A stretch of DNA of 64,000 bases from Adiantum capillus-veneris (taxonomy: Eukaryota; Streptophyta; Polypodiopsida; Polypodiales; Pteridaceae): contig CM043955.1 of NCBI GenBank assembly GCA_014529385.2, forward strand, positions 136,410,108 to 136,474,107. Reading direction: 5' to 3'. Below the pieces are notes generated by a model, which did no database searches, was not told the DNA's origin, and worked only from the letters and a program-made list of their open reading frames with translations. Below, piece after piece: positions 33,653-45,500 of the stretch. Position 1 is the first letter of the stretch, and every line of letters begins with the position of its first letter. A program made the position numbers and the translations under genes.

Positions 33653-35480
33653 CATGGCTTTCTCTTATCCGGAGTTTCATGGAAGAAGTGATGAAGATGT
33701 GGAAGAATTTTTGGAAAAGATGGAGGTTGCCTGCATTAGCAACCAGATTCATGACCCTACGCAAATGTTACGCCTTCTCCAAATTTGTTTGAAGAGTGAT
33801 GCACGAGTTTGGTCTAAAGCATTTGAAGAGGAGTTGCGTGTGGCTGATCTACCCGTAAGGTTGAGTTGGGACAATCTACGACATGGGTTGGAAGTGGAGT
33901 TTGTGAAGATAGAAGATCCTGACAAGGTGTGGCAAGAAGTATAGGCTTTGGTGCAAAAGGAAGGTGAGCCAGTAGATGCGTACATACGTAAGTTTTCATT
34001 GGCATGGGAGTGAATGTGCAAGGCTTTAGCACCACAGGTACCCCCGCCTGACATGATGAAGAAGGACAGGTTCTTGGCTGGTCTTTGGGAGAATATACGT
34101 TGGAGAGTGGAGCTAAAGAAGCCTAGGACATATGAGGATGCACTAGAGGTAGCAAGGAACAAAGAGTGGAAGCTGAGGAAAATGAGCCAGTTAGGGGTGG
34201 AGTCTTTGCCAATGAGGTCTGAATTTCAGCCTATAGAGTCTTTACAAGGGCGCATGTCAGTGGTTCATCATGAACCAGTGGTTCCTGTTACTACTCAGGT
34301 TATGCCAACAGTGGTCACTACAGCAGTGCAAGATGATGGGCTAAGGCAAGACATGAGGCAAATGGTAGATTTGATGAAGAATCTCAGCCTAAACATGCTA
34401 GGTCAAGTGGGAAATAATCGAGGTCGAGGGAGGTTTGCAAATCAGCCAGGAGGTGAAGAAAGGCCTAGGAATGGTGTTGGAGAAAGCAATGGTAGGTTTT
34501 GGAGGCAGACGCCCACATGTTATAATTGTGGAGAGTTGGGTCACATCAGCCCGCAATGTGATAAGCCACCAAGGATGGGGGGAGACATGTATCCATTGCC
34601 AAGATAGGTGCTAACTAGGTCAAATGATTATGGCATCGAAATTAAGGGAGACGAAGGAACCAGTGGACTGACCCAGGAGGAAAAGGGAAAGACAAAAGTG
34701 CTAAGTGTAGTCACCTTGGAGAAGGCATCAAAGCTAGAGGATACATTAGTGATGCCTATTGGGAAGAGGACCACAGAGGATAAGGAAGGAAGAAGTGCCC
34801 CAGGTCCTAGTAAGAAGAAAGGAAAGAGCCATGAAGGTGAGGATGTCAAGGCCAAGAGGAAAAGGAGAGCTCGTCGAAAGTTTCATGTTTCAGATTTTCC
34901 ACTAGGGGATGGGCAATTAAGCTATGACTTGAATGAGGATCTGACGAGCAGAAAGGCAGATGTTACTTTTGGGCAGCTTATAGAGATGGTGCCTAAGCTA
35001 AAGCGACAGTGGAAGAGGATGGTTAACCCAATGGAGAAAGAGCCAGAGAGAGGTTCAGTGGAGGTGTTGGCAATGGACGAGCTACCAGACATTTGTCCAA
35101 TAGTAGATGTGTGGCATAAAAGGAAAAATTTGGGACAAGGTTATGTGGATGGCGGAGCCCAAATATGCGTCATAACATACTCATGCGTTGAGAAAATGGG
35201 TCTCACAGTGGCTGGGGTGTCAGGTTTTCGGATCAGATTGGCAAACCATCAAAAAGTAAAATGCTTAGGTGTTGTAAAGAGCTTAGAAGTGGAGGCATAT
35301 GATGCAAAGGCAGTGGTTGATTTTCATGTGATGCCAGCAGGGTTGGGAGCATATCCTATTATACTGGGCAGACCATGGTTACGTGCAGTGGGAGCTGTTC
35401 AAGATTGGCGACATGGTACGATTAGCCTCTATGGAAATACAGGTACCAAGAAGCTTTATAATATGGACACAAGGAAATGA
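33653..35480 (+). pseudogene. Gypsy-D gag and protease, several stops
   Basis: Gag starts MAFSYPEFHGRSDEDVEEFL. Stops occur at about 33942 (TAG), 34012 (TGA) and 34605 (TAG). Gag carries a retrotransposon-gag-type helical domain and one zinc knuckle, CYNCGELGHISPQC. The next frame includes a basic segment (KAKRKRRARRKFHVSDFPLG) also found in gypsy-E, then the protease-like YVDGGAQICVITYSCVEKMG and IILGRPWLR, with D-G-G instead of D-T/S-G. It ends at a TGA at 35478. Most stops can be derived from Gln or Arg codons by C to T change. Confidence 0.85.
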
Positions 35481-35534
35481 TTAGAGGAGCTTTATGAAGA
35501 TGAGGATGAGTCTAGTGATGAAGACTCTTCCACG

Positions 35535-38500
35535 GTGACAGATGAGGACAGTGATAGCACTACCAGCAGTGATGAGGATGCTGATGTTGCATTTCTTTTG
35601 ATGGATAAAGAAATCCAAGAGTGTGGTTTAGTCGCATTTGCGAATGAAGTTGAAGATGAAAGTGAAGGGCCTTATGAAGTGATTGAAGGGCTGATGCAAA
35701 CCAAGGTTGAGTTGTCAAAGAAGCAGGAATTGATGACACAAATGATCAGTGGAGACCTCTCAGCTATGGAGAAGGATATATATTTGCAAATTCTGTCTAG
35801 TTTTCCTGATTTAATCATTACTTCATATGAAGAGATCAGAGGGTTCAAGGGTGAAGAGATGCATATAGAGCTGAAAGAAGGTGCTAAGCCAGTGCGGCAA
35901 AGGCTAAGAAGGATGGGTCAAGAGCAAATGGAAGCCTTGCGGGTAGAGGTGGATAAGTTATTGAAGGCAGGGTTCATAGTTCCAGTGGAGACCACAGAAT
36001 GGGTGAGTCCAGTTGTAGTCAGTCCAAAGAAGGATGGGAAGTGGAGAATTTGTGTGGATTTTAAACCCTTAAACGCAGCCACTAAGAAGAACCCATATCC
36101 TCTTCCATTCATCGATCAGATCTTGGATTCAGTGGCAGGTTATGAGAGGTACAGTGTGTGTGATGGTTTTTCAGGCTATTTTCAATTGAAGATTGCTCTT
36201 AAAGACCGCACAAAGACAACTTTTATTACGCCATGGGGCTGCTATTGCTACACAGTATTGCCATTTGGGTTGTCAAATGGACCTTCCTTCTATCAAGAGA
36301 GAGCAAATTGGGTGTTGGAACCATTCATTGGTAGTTGTGTTAAAGCTTTTATGGATGACTTCTGTGTCTATAGCAGCAGGGCTGATCACCATGAGAAGCT
36401 ACAGATGGTATTCGCTCGATATGATGAATGTGGAGAACAACTAAATCCAAAGAAATGTCATCTAGCACAGCCAAGGGTGAAGTTATTGGGCCATATGGTG
36501 TCAGAAAATGGCATTGAGGCTGATCCAGACAAGGTTAAGTCTATTATTCTTCTTCCATCACCTACGAGTACGAAGCAATTGGCAACCTTTATACACAAAG
36601 TGAAGTACATGGCACGGTTTATTCCATTGTCTTCGCAGCTTCTTTATCCATTACAGCAAGTGGCAAAGCATGATCCATTGCAATGGGATGACAAGTGTGA
36701 AGAAGTGTTTCAAGAGGTAAAAGAGGTGTTAGGGGGGTTGTCAGCCATGCAGGCTCCTGATTGGGAGAAAGTTTTTATGTAAATCCATCAGTAGGGGATG
36801 ATGCCATTGGAGCCATGCCATTGCAAAAGGGGAAGGGCAGCCATTATATGAGGCCAGTGTATTGTGCAAGCCGAGTGAAGTTGGTAGCGGAGAGAAAGTT
36901 ATCGGAAGTAGAGCTAGTGATGGCCAGTGTAATATTTGGTTGTCGATGATTTCGTCATTACTTGCTACCACGGCCTTTTGTTTTCTTGACGAGTTATGCC
37001 TTTTTGCCACAGTTAATTAATGGTACTAACATGTCAAATGTGGTGAAGAAATGGGTAATTGAGCTGCAAGAGTTTGAGTTCTCTTTTCTAGTGTAAGATA
37101 GTACAAGGGCTACCCTAGCTGATTTGTTGACCTACAAGGAGAATCCCCTTATTGTTAAGGAAGAGGTGGTGAGAAAGGTAGTTAAAGAAGTGCCACAGAT
37201 CAGAAATGCACATGTGTTGTTCTTTGATGGTTCATACAGAAAGAGCCACGATGCAGCTTCAGGGGGTATAGCACTTTATGATCTAGATGGGAAGCTAGTA
37301 TGCAAGAGAGGGTTCAAATTGGATGCGCATAGTAACAATGAGGTTGAATATGCTACATTGGAAGCCGGATTACACATTTGTTTGAAGCATGGGGTTCAAA
37401 GGTTGAGCATAAAAGGTGATGCCTTGTTAGTGGTGAAGCAAGTGCTGGGTGTGTGGAAGAGCAAGAACACCTCATTGAAGGAAATGTGCTTCAGAATTAA
37501 AGGCCTGTTAAAAAAGTTCGAAGCATGGATCATCAGACACATTGAACGTGCTCTAAATGGAGAGGCACATGAAGCAGCTTAAGGCATGATTGGGGAGCTA
37601 TTTGTGTTGAGGACCACTTTACCTCTTTATCATGGCCGGGAAAGTTTGGCTCAAGAAGAGGAGTTTTTGCTAACAGGAATCAGTCCAAAGGAGATTCAGA
37701 AGTCTAAGAAGTATGGCTTTGTGCGTAGAGCATACAGGTACAAATTGATTGGTGATGTCTTATACATGAAAGGGGCTGATCTCGTGTTGAGACGTGTACC
37801 TTGACGGGAGGAGCTTTACAGAGTGTTGGAAGAGAATCATGAAGGCGCATGTGGTGGCCATTTTGCTCTAAAGATCACCTTGCATAAGATTTTGCAAGAG
37901 GGGTATGTATGGCCTAGTTTGCACAAGGATGTTCACCATTGGTGTAGGTCTTGCAATAGGTGTCAAGCATTTGGGAAGAGAGTGTTGAAGCCAGAGCTAC
38001 GAAAAACCATTATGGCGTTTGATGTGTTTGAAAAGTGGGGGATTGATGCAATAGGCCCGTTACCTATCACAAGCGGGGCAAAAGCTATATCTTGACGGCA
38101 GTGGACTATCTCTCTAGATGGGCAGAGGCTATAGCAGTAAAACAGATCACTGCAAAGGATGTGGCAAAATTTGTGTATGATGAAATATGTTGCAAGTTTG
38201 GGGTGCCATTAGAGCTACTTTCAGATAAGGGGCCAGGATTTAGAGCTAAACTGCTAGACTTCTTATGCACAAAGATGAAGATTAGGCACCAGCATACCAC
38301 TCCTTATTACCCGTAGTGTAATGGCTTAAATGAAAGATTCAATGGTGAGTTGGTACAAATTCTTTCTAAAGTGACAGAGCACCAAGGAAAGAATTGGGAT
38401 TTGGAATTGCCTAGTGCATTATGGGCTTACCGTACTTCGGTGAAGACAGGTACAGGGTTTACTCCATTTCATTTGGTGTATAGAAAGGAAGCACTATTGC

Positions 38501-39003
38501 CTGTGGAGGTAGAGTTGCCTGCGGTCAAGATGTTAGAGAAGTTGCTTGGGTCGCCTAGTGATGCATTCAAAGAGAGGCTCTTGCAGTTACAAGAGGTCCA
38601 GTTGGATAGGATGAGCGCATTGGAGCATTATGGGCAGATGCAGGATAAGGCTTTGGCAAAGATAAATGAAAAGGTCAAAAGTAAGGGTATCAAGAAACAT
38701 GACTTGGTTTTGCGCTACAACAGTAAGCTGGACAACACCTTCCAAAAGAAGTTTCAAATTAAGTGGGAAGGCCCTTTCAAGGTAGTGGAGTGTTTTCCAA
38801 ATGGCACATATCAGCTGGCTAACCTGGATGGTGTTCTACATAAGTCAAGGGTAAATGGATTGCGTCTTAAATTGTATCATGCTAGATTGATGATGGTGGA
38901 GCACGATGATCTGTCTGTGGAGCAAGCAATGTTGGTGAAGGATGAGGAGACCTGTGATGCGGCGAGTCTCATATCTCTCTTTGCTGCTGCTGATCATGAA
39001 TGA
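35535..39003 (+). pseudogene. Gypsy-D pol: RT, double RNase H, integrase
   Basis: The RT frame (to 36782) has TTEWVSPVVVSPKKDGKWR, DGFSGYFQLKIALKD and AFMDDFCVYSS. A frameshift near 36775 leads to a degenerate RNase H (NPSVGDDAIGAMPLQ, with the usual acidic residues missing) with stops near 36948 and 37096. A second RNase H follows with LFFDGSYRK, NNEVEYATLEAG and IKGDALLVVK, then stops near 37580 and 37802. Integrase: HEGACGGHF, CRSCNRCQ, KWGIDAIGPL, a frameshift near 38093, DYLSRWAEA, LSDKGPGF, a TAG near 38314 and NGLNERFNGE, so D, D and E are present. The C-terminal region (KWEGPFKVVECF) ends at 39003. Confidence 0.9.
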
Positions 39004-39031
39004 CCTAGCAGGCTAGGGGATGGGCAAATTA

Positions 39032-40182
39032 TGTCAGGAGTTTTTTGGAGCAAGGGATTGTGCATATGTACATATACATGCATGGTACATCAAATAAAGG
39101 ATTGCCCATTTTCCTTAGCCGGGTGGTTATGTGGGGCCCACATGTGTACAGGTAGGACAGCATGTACATAGTGTAGCGATTTTCACTATTATCAATACTA
39201 GTGTGTTTTTTCTACAATAGAGAGGATTTGGTAGCGCATAAAACTTCTCGAGGAAGCTATCCGCGGGCCGACGACGTGAGGTCAGCAGGTGCGTCAGATG
39301 GCATCTAGTGGCGTCAGGAGGGCGAACGAGGTCAATATTTGCACGCGGATGAGGACGGACACAACGTGGGTGTTTTCTGGTGAGAGTTATGCAGAAAGTT
39401 CATCATTAGGACCACTTTTTGGGGCCACTTCACGTGGTGGCGAGATGCATTATTGGAAAAAAGCTGAGTGCCAGGTGTGCGAATGATGCAAAAAGGTGAC
39501 AACTATGCACTGCGAGGTCAGTTTTTGGCCTGTTCGGGGTCCGTTTGAGGTCATCTAAAAGGCCAAGGGTGCCCAACTAATAAATCTAAGTGTGGGAACT
39601 GAAAAAAGAGAGAGAAGACCAGAAAAAACGTGGAGAAGAGAGGAGGAACAGCCGTAGGTGTGTTTTTGCTCATTTTGGAGCCTGTTTTGGCCGTAAACTG
39701 CTCATCCGAGGTCGGATTTGAGCACTTTGACATTGTAGACTGGGGTTTTGGGCCATTCCGGACGCGATGGCGCTGTTCATTTTGCCAAATTCCTCACTCT
39801 TTTCTTGCTGTTTTTCTGTGTAAGTTTCTCCTACGAGCGAAGTTTCTGCTCTAGTTTGTGATTGTATCTGGCTTATTTTACCCATATTGTGTGAGCTATT
39901 TGCCCCATTGGTGTTGGCCCAAGCTCAATTGTATCTAAACATCAGAAATTCTCCTCTTTTGAGCTGAGTTTTTTGGGTGTGTGTGTGTGTGTGTGTGTGT
40001 GTGTCTGTGTGGAGTGGGCAAGTGGATAGTCTCTCTCCTCTCACTCCATAGGTGTGTTCCCTGTCTCGGCTAGGTGTGTTGTCTAAGCCGAGTGGTGCCC
40101 CATAGTGTGTGTGTGTGTATCTTCCCAAGAGTGTGTGTCGGGTCGTTATAGAGGCGTTGTGTGTGTTTTCATCCCGCTCACA
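39032..40182 (+). repeat. Gypsy-D 3' LTR
   Basis: It is 1151 bases, preceded by the purine-rich GGCTAGGGGATGGGCAAATT. The (GT)n tract is slightly longer than in the 5' copy. Confidence 0.95.
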
Positions 40183-40186
40183 ACGT

Positions 40187-41581
40187 GAGGCAGTGGGTGC
40201 AAGTGATGTCACAGCTCAAGCCCAGGTGGTATGTCCAAGTGATGCAGCTGATGACATTGTTGATGCAGAGGAGGCAAAGGGTACAGATGCCGCTGTTGAA
40301 GATATGGGAGGCTTGGGTGAGGAGGACCTCACTAAGAGAGTACCTCGAATAGGCTTAGTAGTGGGTAACAGTGATGTCGCGGCTTCTACCGACACAGCTG
40401 AGGCATACGACAGAGCAGTTCAATCGGGAGAGGCAATGGGAGAAGTTCTCGTGGCTGCTACGGACATGAAAGAGACAAATACACATAATACAATTGAGGC
40501 ATGTATAGAGCAAAACAATGAGGCAGGGAAAGGCGCAGTGGTGCCCACTGACAGAGCAGCTGAATCGGGAGAGGCAATGGGAGAGCATTTCATGGCTGCT
40601 GTGGACACGAAAGAGGCAGTTGCACATGATACAACTGAGTCTTGTACAGATCCCACTGTTGGGAATACCAAAGGTAAAAGTCCAGAGGTCCCTATGGGTC
40701 GAGCGGCTCCTACAGATACAGATGAGGCAGGTACAAAGAATGCTGATAAAGAGGCCAAAAATGGACATGAATATGAGAGGCAAGAGAGGCCGTGTCTTGT
40801 GGTAATTCCAGTACAGATTGTTGCACTCCCTCCTGCGTCTTTTGAGTACAAGAAGAGAAGGGACAATTTATGCATCATACTGGATGTGAATAGGCTTCTC
40901 ATAAGGAGGTATAAGGTCTCCTTCTACAAAGGAATAGCGAGAAGCAGTATTCCTGATTGGGCAAGATCAAGGTGTCAGGTAGTCACTGCACCAAATGCTA
41001 CAGGAAAGATGCAATTTGAATATGTGGTCAGGCCCAATGCATCAATCTTTTTGCATGCACTGCTGCAAAGAGCACAAGTTGCACTATGGAGCTGCATGAC
41101 CCAAGACAATCTAGCACTTTCTTTGAGTGCATGCTTTCCTAGGCTGAACAAACAGCATTTCCTCGATATTATCGGTCAAGAGGGGTGTAGAGAGGCGAGC
41201 TTCAATCTAAATGAAGTTCCTGGGATCCCTCCATGTAGAGATAACGCAAAGCCCATATTTTTCAAGTGTTTGAAAGACTTTTGGAAGCACCATCCTAAGT
41301 TCAACTCTGATAATACACTGGTGGTGGATGACACACTCTACAAGTGTCTGCTCAACCCTCCCGGGACTTGTGTTTGTCCTACTTCATTTGAACTAGCAGA
41401 TATTTGTCAGTCCCCAATTTACCTCGTTGGCACATTGTTCCCTTGGTTAGTCAAGTGGACAGTCTCACCCAGCCCTAATGCTTATGCAAAGATGAACCAG
41501 TTTGAAAATCCTTCGGACAGTGTGTCTACTCATGTCATCAGCCACTATAGAAGTCAACGAGAAGTATGTAAAGAAGGTTGA
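40187..41581 (+). CDS. INNER cargo: FCP1/HAD-like domain protein (C-terminal part)
   Basis: This continues the 30235-31443 frame after gypsy-D. It first encodes acidic repeats (two copies of a unit containing SGEAMGE). From about 40800 comes an FCP1/TIM50-type HAD domain: NLCIILDVNRLLIRRY (motif I, DVN where active members have DxD), RPNASIFLHALLQ, VALWSCMTQDN (motif II), KPIFFKCLKDFW (motif III Lys) and NTLVVDDTLYKCLLNP (motif IV), then CVCPTSFE. The nucleophile-position Asp is kept but the general-acid Asp is Asn. Plant HAD-like proteins with LDVNGLL are known, so this may be a plant-derived cargo domain. The frame is open for about 465 codons and ends TGA at 41581. Confidence 0.7.
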   Translation, partial: EAVGASDVTAQAQVVCPSDAADDIVDAEEAKGTDAAVEDMGGLGEEDLTKRVPRIGLVVGNSDVAASTDTAEAYDRAVQSGEAMGEVLVAATDMKETNTHNTIEACIEQNNEAGKGAVVPTDRAAESGEAMGEHFMAAVDTKEAVAHDTTESCTDPTVGNTKGKSPEVPMGRAAPTDTDEAGTKNADKEAKNGHEYERQERPCLVVIPVQIVALPPASFEYKKRRDNLCIILDVNRLLIRRYKVSFYKGIARSSIPDWARSRCQVVTAPNATGKMQFEYVVRPNASIFLHALLQRAQVALWSCMTQDNLALSLSACFPRLNKQHFLDIIGQEGCREASFNLNEVPGIPPCRDNAKPIFFKCLKDFWKHHPKFNSDNTLVVDDTLYKCLLNPPGTCVCPTSFELADICQSPIYLVGTLFPWLVKWTVSPSPNAYAKMNQFENPSDSVSTHVISHYRSQREVCKEG

Positions 41582-42512
41582 TTGTGGTTATGGAATCATG
41601 TATACAGCATTTTGTGCACTGAATATACTTGTGATTACTATACAAAAAACTGACCTGTTCAAAGTTCTCTAAACTTAATGATTGAATGATGTAATTTTAT
41701 TTTGGTGATATGATGTAATTTTATTTTGCTGATATGATGTTGTCATACTCTGATAGAGTCCTGCTACATGGCACACATAATAGCATAGACAGGACCATCG
41801 GGCTATTATTACACATAGTTATGCTATATAGCACTCATACTGCAAGAAATACTATGACATAATAGCATAGATATGGAGATTGGCCTCTTATTACACACAC
41901 TTACGCTATATGGCACACATAGTGCTCTCAATATGTAATATAGCTCTTTCACATACCACACATCATATCATAGACAGGAACATTGTGCTATGTGATACAC
42001 ACTTTTACTGTATAGCACACATGTTGCTATCTTACTACAATAGAGTCCTTTTATAGCATAGACAGGGACATTGGGCTATTATTACACACACTTGTACAAT
42101 ATAGCACACATAATAGCCTAGGTAGAGACAATGGACTATCTTGACACATTACTTGTCTACATATCACATATAGTAGCATGTACACAACTCCATAACACTC
42201 AATGGGTAGCTATTCATAAGAGTGAGATGATTGTAAGAATGAGACATGTTTACCTGAGATTCATCAAGAAAGTGAATGGGATGCTCTTGATAATGTTTTC
42301 TTCCCAATCGTTTCTGACAAATATCTTGGCTAAATTTTTTCAAGGTGCAACATGTTCACAATAGTAACCTCATTATCTGAAATGTGTGTGATTCTATGCT
42401 ATGTGCTTTGTGTGGTTGTGTGTTATGTGATACATAGCACAATGGACATGTGTAAGGAGGTACTGAATGGTGAAGGCTATATAGAACATAATATAAGCCT
42501 GTTAAATAGGTA
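41582..42512. repeat. Convergent intergenic region with TAGCACA array and duplicated exon edge
   Basis: It is filled with CATAGCAC/TAGCACACATAATAGCATAGACAGG units. Positions 41735-42325 duplicate 44847-45463, that is, most of the transposase-gene intron plus the end of the preceding exon including its splice donor, in the same orientation. There is no gene here; the open frame at 42131-42364 is part of the duplication. Confidence 0.85.
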
Positions 42513-45500
42513 TCATGCTGCTTCATAGGCATTGTAAATGGTTTCATGTAGTTCTGGAGATAAATAATATGTCTTTGAGGTAGCATCTACCAAAGGCATG
42601 TCAAACTTGATTGCCCGAACAAGGTGAGAGTACAGGTTAGTAACTCCCCTATCATCAAGTAGAGTGTAGTGATTTGGGTCCCCCTCTTGTTGTTGATAAT
42701 AACACCCTGTGACAACATAAGTGTTTTTATCACATTTGTTTTTCCACTTATCTCTTAAGATGCAATCTGTCATCCATTTTCTCTTTGTACATCTCAAAAG
42801 AAAGAACTCTACACCTTCTGCATTGCCAGCGTCTGCATTGACTACAAAGTTATCACCTTCAATGAGATACTCACTCAACATATCCTGGGATCCCTCAAAC
42901 ATTGCAGCTTCATCTTTTGGTACCTCAGTCTCTTCTGCTACCTTAGAGAGTGGTTTCAATGCCTTATGTGTCCACTTTTCTGCATATGATTTGCTGAAAC
43001 AAGTCCTCCAATGGCCCTTCATGCAAGCATCACAAAAACAAGAAAGCCGCCTGGTCCTTAATTGAGTAGGATCATGACGACAAAATCCTGAAATGCAATG
43101 GAGTGATCGAGATCCTAGTACTCTCTCACAACCCCATAGATTAGACCTGTCCACTTCTGTCTCTTTTACTAGCCAAAATTTCCTGTTTATAGTAGGACCT
43201 GCTTTAATGGATTGTGCATAAGAGCTACATGCAGCATTGGACATTGTTCTCGTCAAAAATGCAACCACGTCTGCAGCTTGCCTAAGAACAACTTCGTTAC
43301 TCTTGAGTTGTTCATGTGTAAGGGCTCTCTTTATCACAGCGCCAGTGCCATCATGCTCCCCCTTGCCATGGCCAGAGCCAAAAAAATTCCATGTCATCTC
43401 TGTACCTGTTAGTTTGTAATATCTAGCAACAAAGTAAAATGGCCTTGCAGCCTTGAATTACGAGGCTGCACCATCTGACCACATCCAGTGCTTCTTGAAA
43501 TTCAGCCCCTGGTCTTTAAGCCACTGATCACAAAGAAGAAAACAATGATGGACAAATAGTGTATCATGTTGCCTATCATCGGAGATGTAGAAATGCATAT
43601 GCTTGATAATACTGTCATCTTCGTTGTCACGCATGTACGTTATGTGAACAAGGATGGTGCATTGATTTGTATGCCAATGCATGGATTGTACTTCATTTTT
43701 CTCTTTGAACGAGTAATTTTCAACAAAGTCTACTACAGATATAATGGTATCTGAAGGAAACACCTTCAAAAATTCTCTGTATTGATGTGCCTGCCATCTG
43801 TAAGTGAAATTGTGCTCAATGAAGATTCTGATGTCGTCTTTTATCCTCCCTGTCAGCTCACTTAAAGCCACCTGTTTGAGTGACAACATCTTTCTCTTAC
43901 TCAGACCATGCTTAGTTTGAACTTTAATGTCCTCGAAGACTTGCAGTGGAATTGTCTTTGTCATCTCTGCAAGTTCTCGTGGACAAAGGCTGAGCTTTTC
44001 CACACCACAGTTTTTGCATTGGCCCATCAAGCAGGTGTGTTTATGGAACATATCCCCCTCAACCTTTGTACATACGCATGATTCCCACAACTTCGTGCTC
44101 AAAGGCAAGACATTCTGCATTCACCCCATCTGATTTGCAAACATTGCATTTACATGTACATGACCTCCCATGAAAACCAAAAGCAGATGAACACATAACA
44201 TTAAATGCATCTTTGAGATACATCAGTTTGATATGATAAACACAACAGCAAGTATTTCGATCTTTCAACTTTCGCACGAACCAAGGCTTCAGCTTCTCAA
44301 AGGATCTTTGCCCAATTGTCACATGTGGGTGGCTATCTTTAAACTTCAAGAAATACTCTGTCTGCTTGAAAAAAAAAATGCATTAGAATTACATTTTGCT
44401 ATATATCACACATAATAGCATAGCTACAGATGCATTGGTATAAATACACATAGCTATGCTACATAGCACAAATAATAGCATAGATAGATAACTCAGCTTT
44501 CATTACATGCTCAATTTTGTCATATAACACATAATAGCATAGATAGGGATTTTTAGTTGTTATTACACACACATCACACACGTCTGCTATATAGCACACA
44601 TAGTGCTCTCATATTATAACACAGTTCTTCTACATAACACACAAAAGAGCATAGACAGGGATATTGTGCTATTATTACACATATCACACTCTGCATAGCA
44701 CACATAATAGCATAGACATGGATACCGTGCTACTATTACACTAACATCTGCTATGTAGCACACATAGTGCTCTCATAATATTATAAAATCTGATAGCAAA
44801 CATAATACCATAGATAGGTATATTGTGCTATTGCTATATAGCAGACATGATGTTGTCATACTCTGATAGAGTCCTGCTACATGGCACACATAATAGCATA
44901 GACAAGACCATCGGGCTATTATTACACATAGCTATGCTATATAGCACTCATACTGTAAGAAATACTATGACATAATAGCATAGATAGGGACATTGGCCTC
45001 TTATTACACACACTAACGCTATATGGCACACATAGTGCTCTCAATATGTAATATAGCTCTTTCACATACCACACATCATATCATAGACAAGAACATTGTG
45101 CTATTCTTACACACACTTTTACTGTATAGCACACATGTTGCTATCTTACTACAATAGAGTCCTTTTACATGGCACACTTATAGCATAGACAGGGACATTG
45201 GGCTACACTTGTGCAATATAGCACACAGAATAGCATAGGTAGAGACAATGGACTATCTTGACACATTACTTGGCTACATATCACATATATTAGGATGTAC
45301 ACAACTCCATAACACGCAATGGGTAGCTATTCATAAGAGTGAGATGTTTCACTTGAGAGTTATTCATTGTAATAATGAGACATGTTTACCTGAGATTCAT
45401 CAAGTAAGTGAATGGGATGCTCTTGATAATGTTTTCTGCCCAATCGTTTCCGAAAAATATCTTTCTTGTTTGGAGACACCCTACTGTGCTCTATCCAAAA

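Larger units (their letters stand above)
31444..40182 (+). mobile_element. Gypsy-D: Ty3/gypsy retrotransposon, 8.74 kb, inside the cargo exon
   Basis: LTRs 31444-32586 and 39032-40182 (TG..CA) differ by about 20 substitutions by eye. The target duplication ACGT lies at 31440-31443 and 40183-40186. Internal order: PBS TGGTGCCCCCACTGAGG (32593-32609), micro-ORF, gag, protease, RT, degenerate RNase H, second RNase H, integrase, PPT just before 39032. About ten in-frame stops and two frameshifts make it non-autonomous although its LTRs remain similar. The PBS is nearly identical to that of gypsy-E, so the two share a lineage. Confidence 0.95.
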
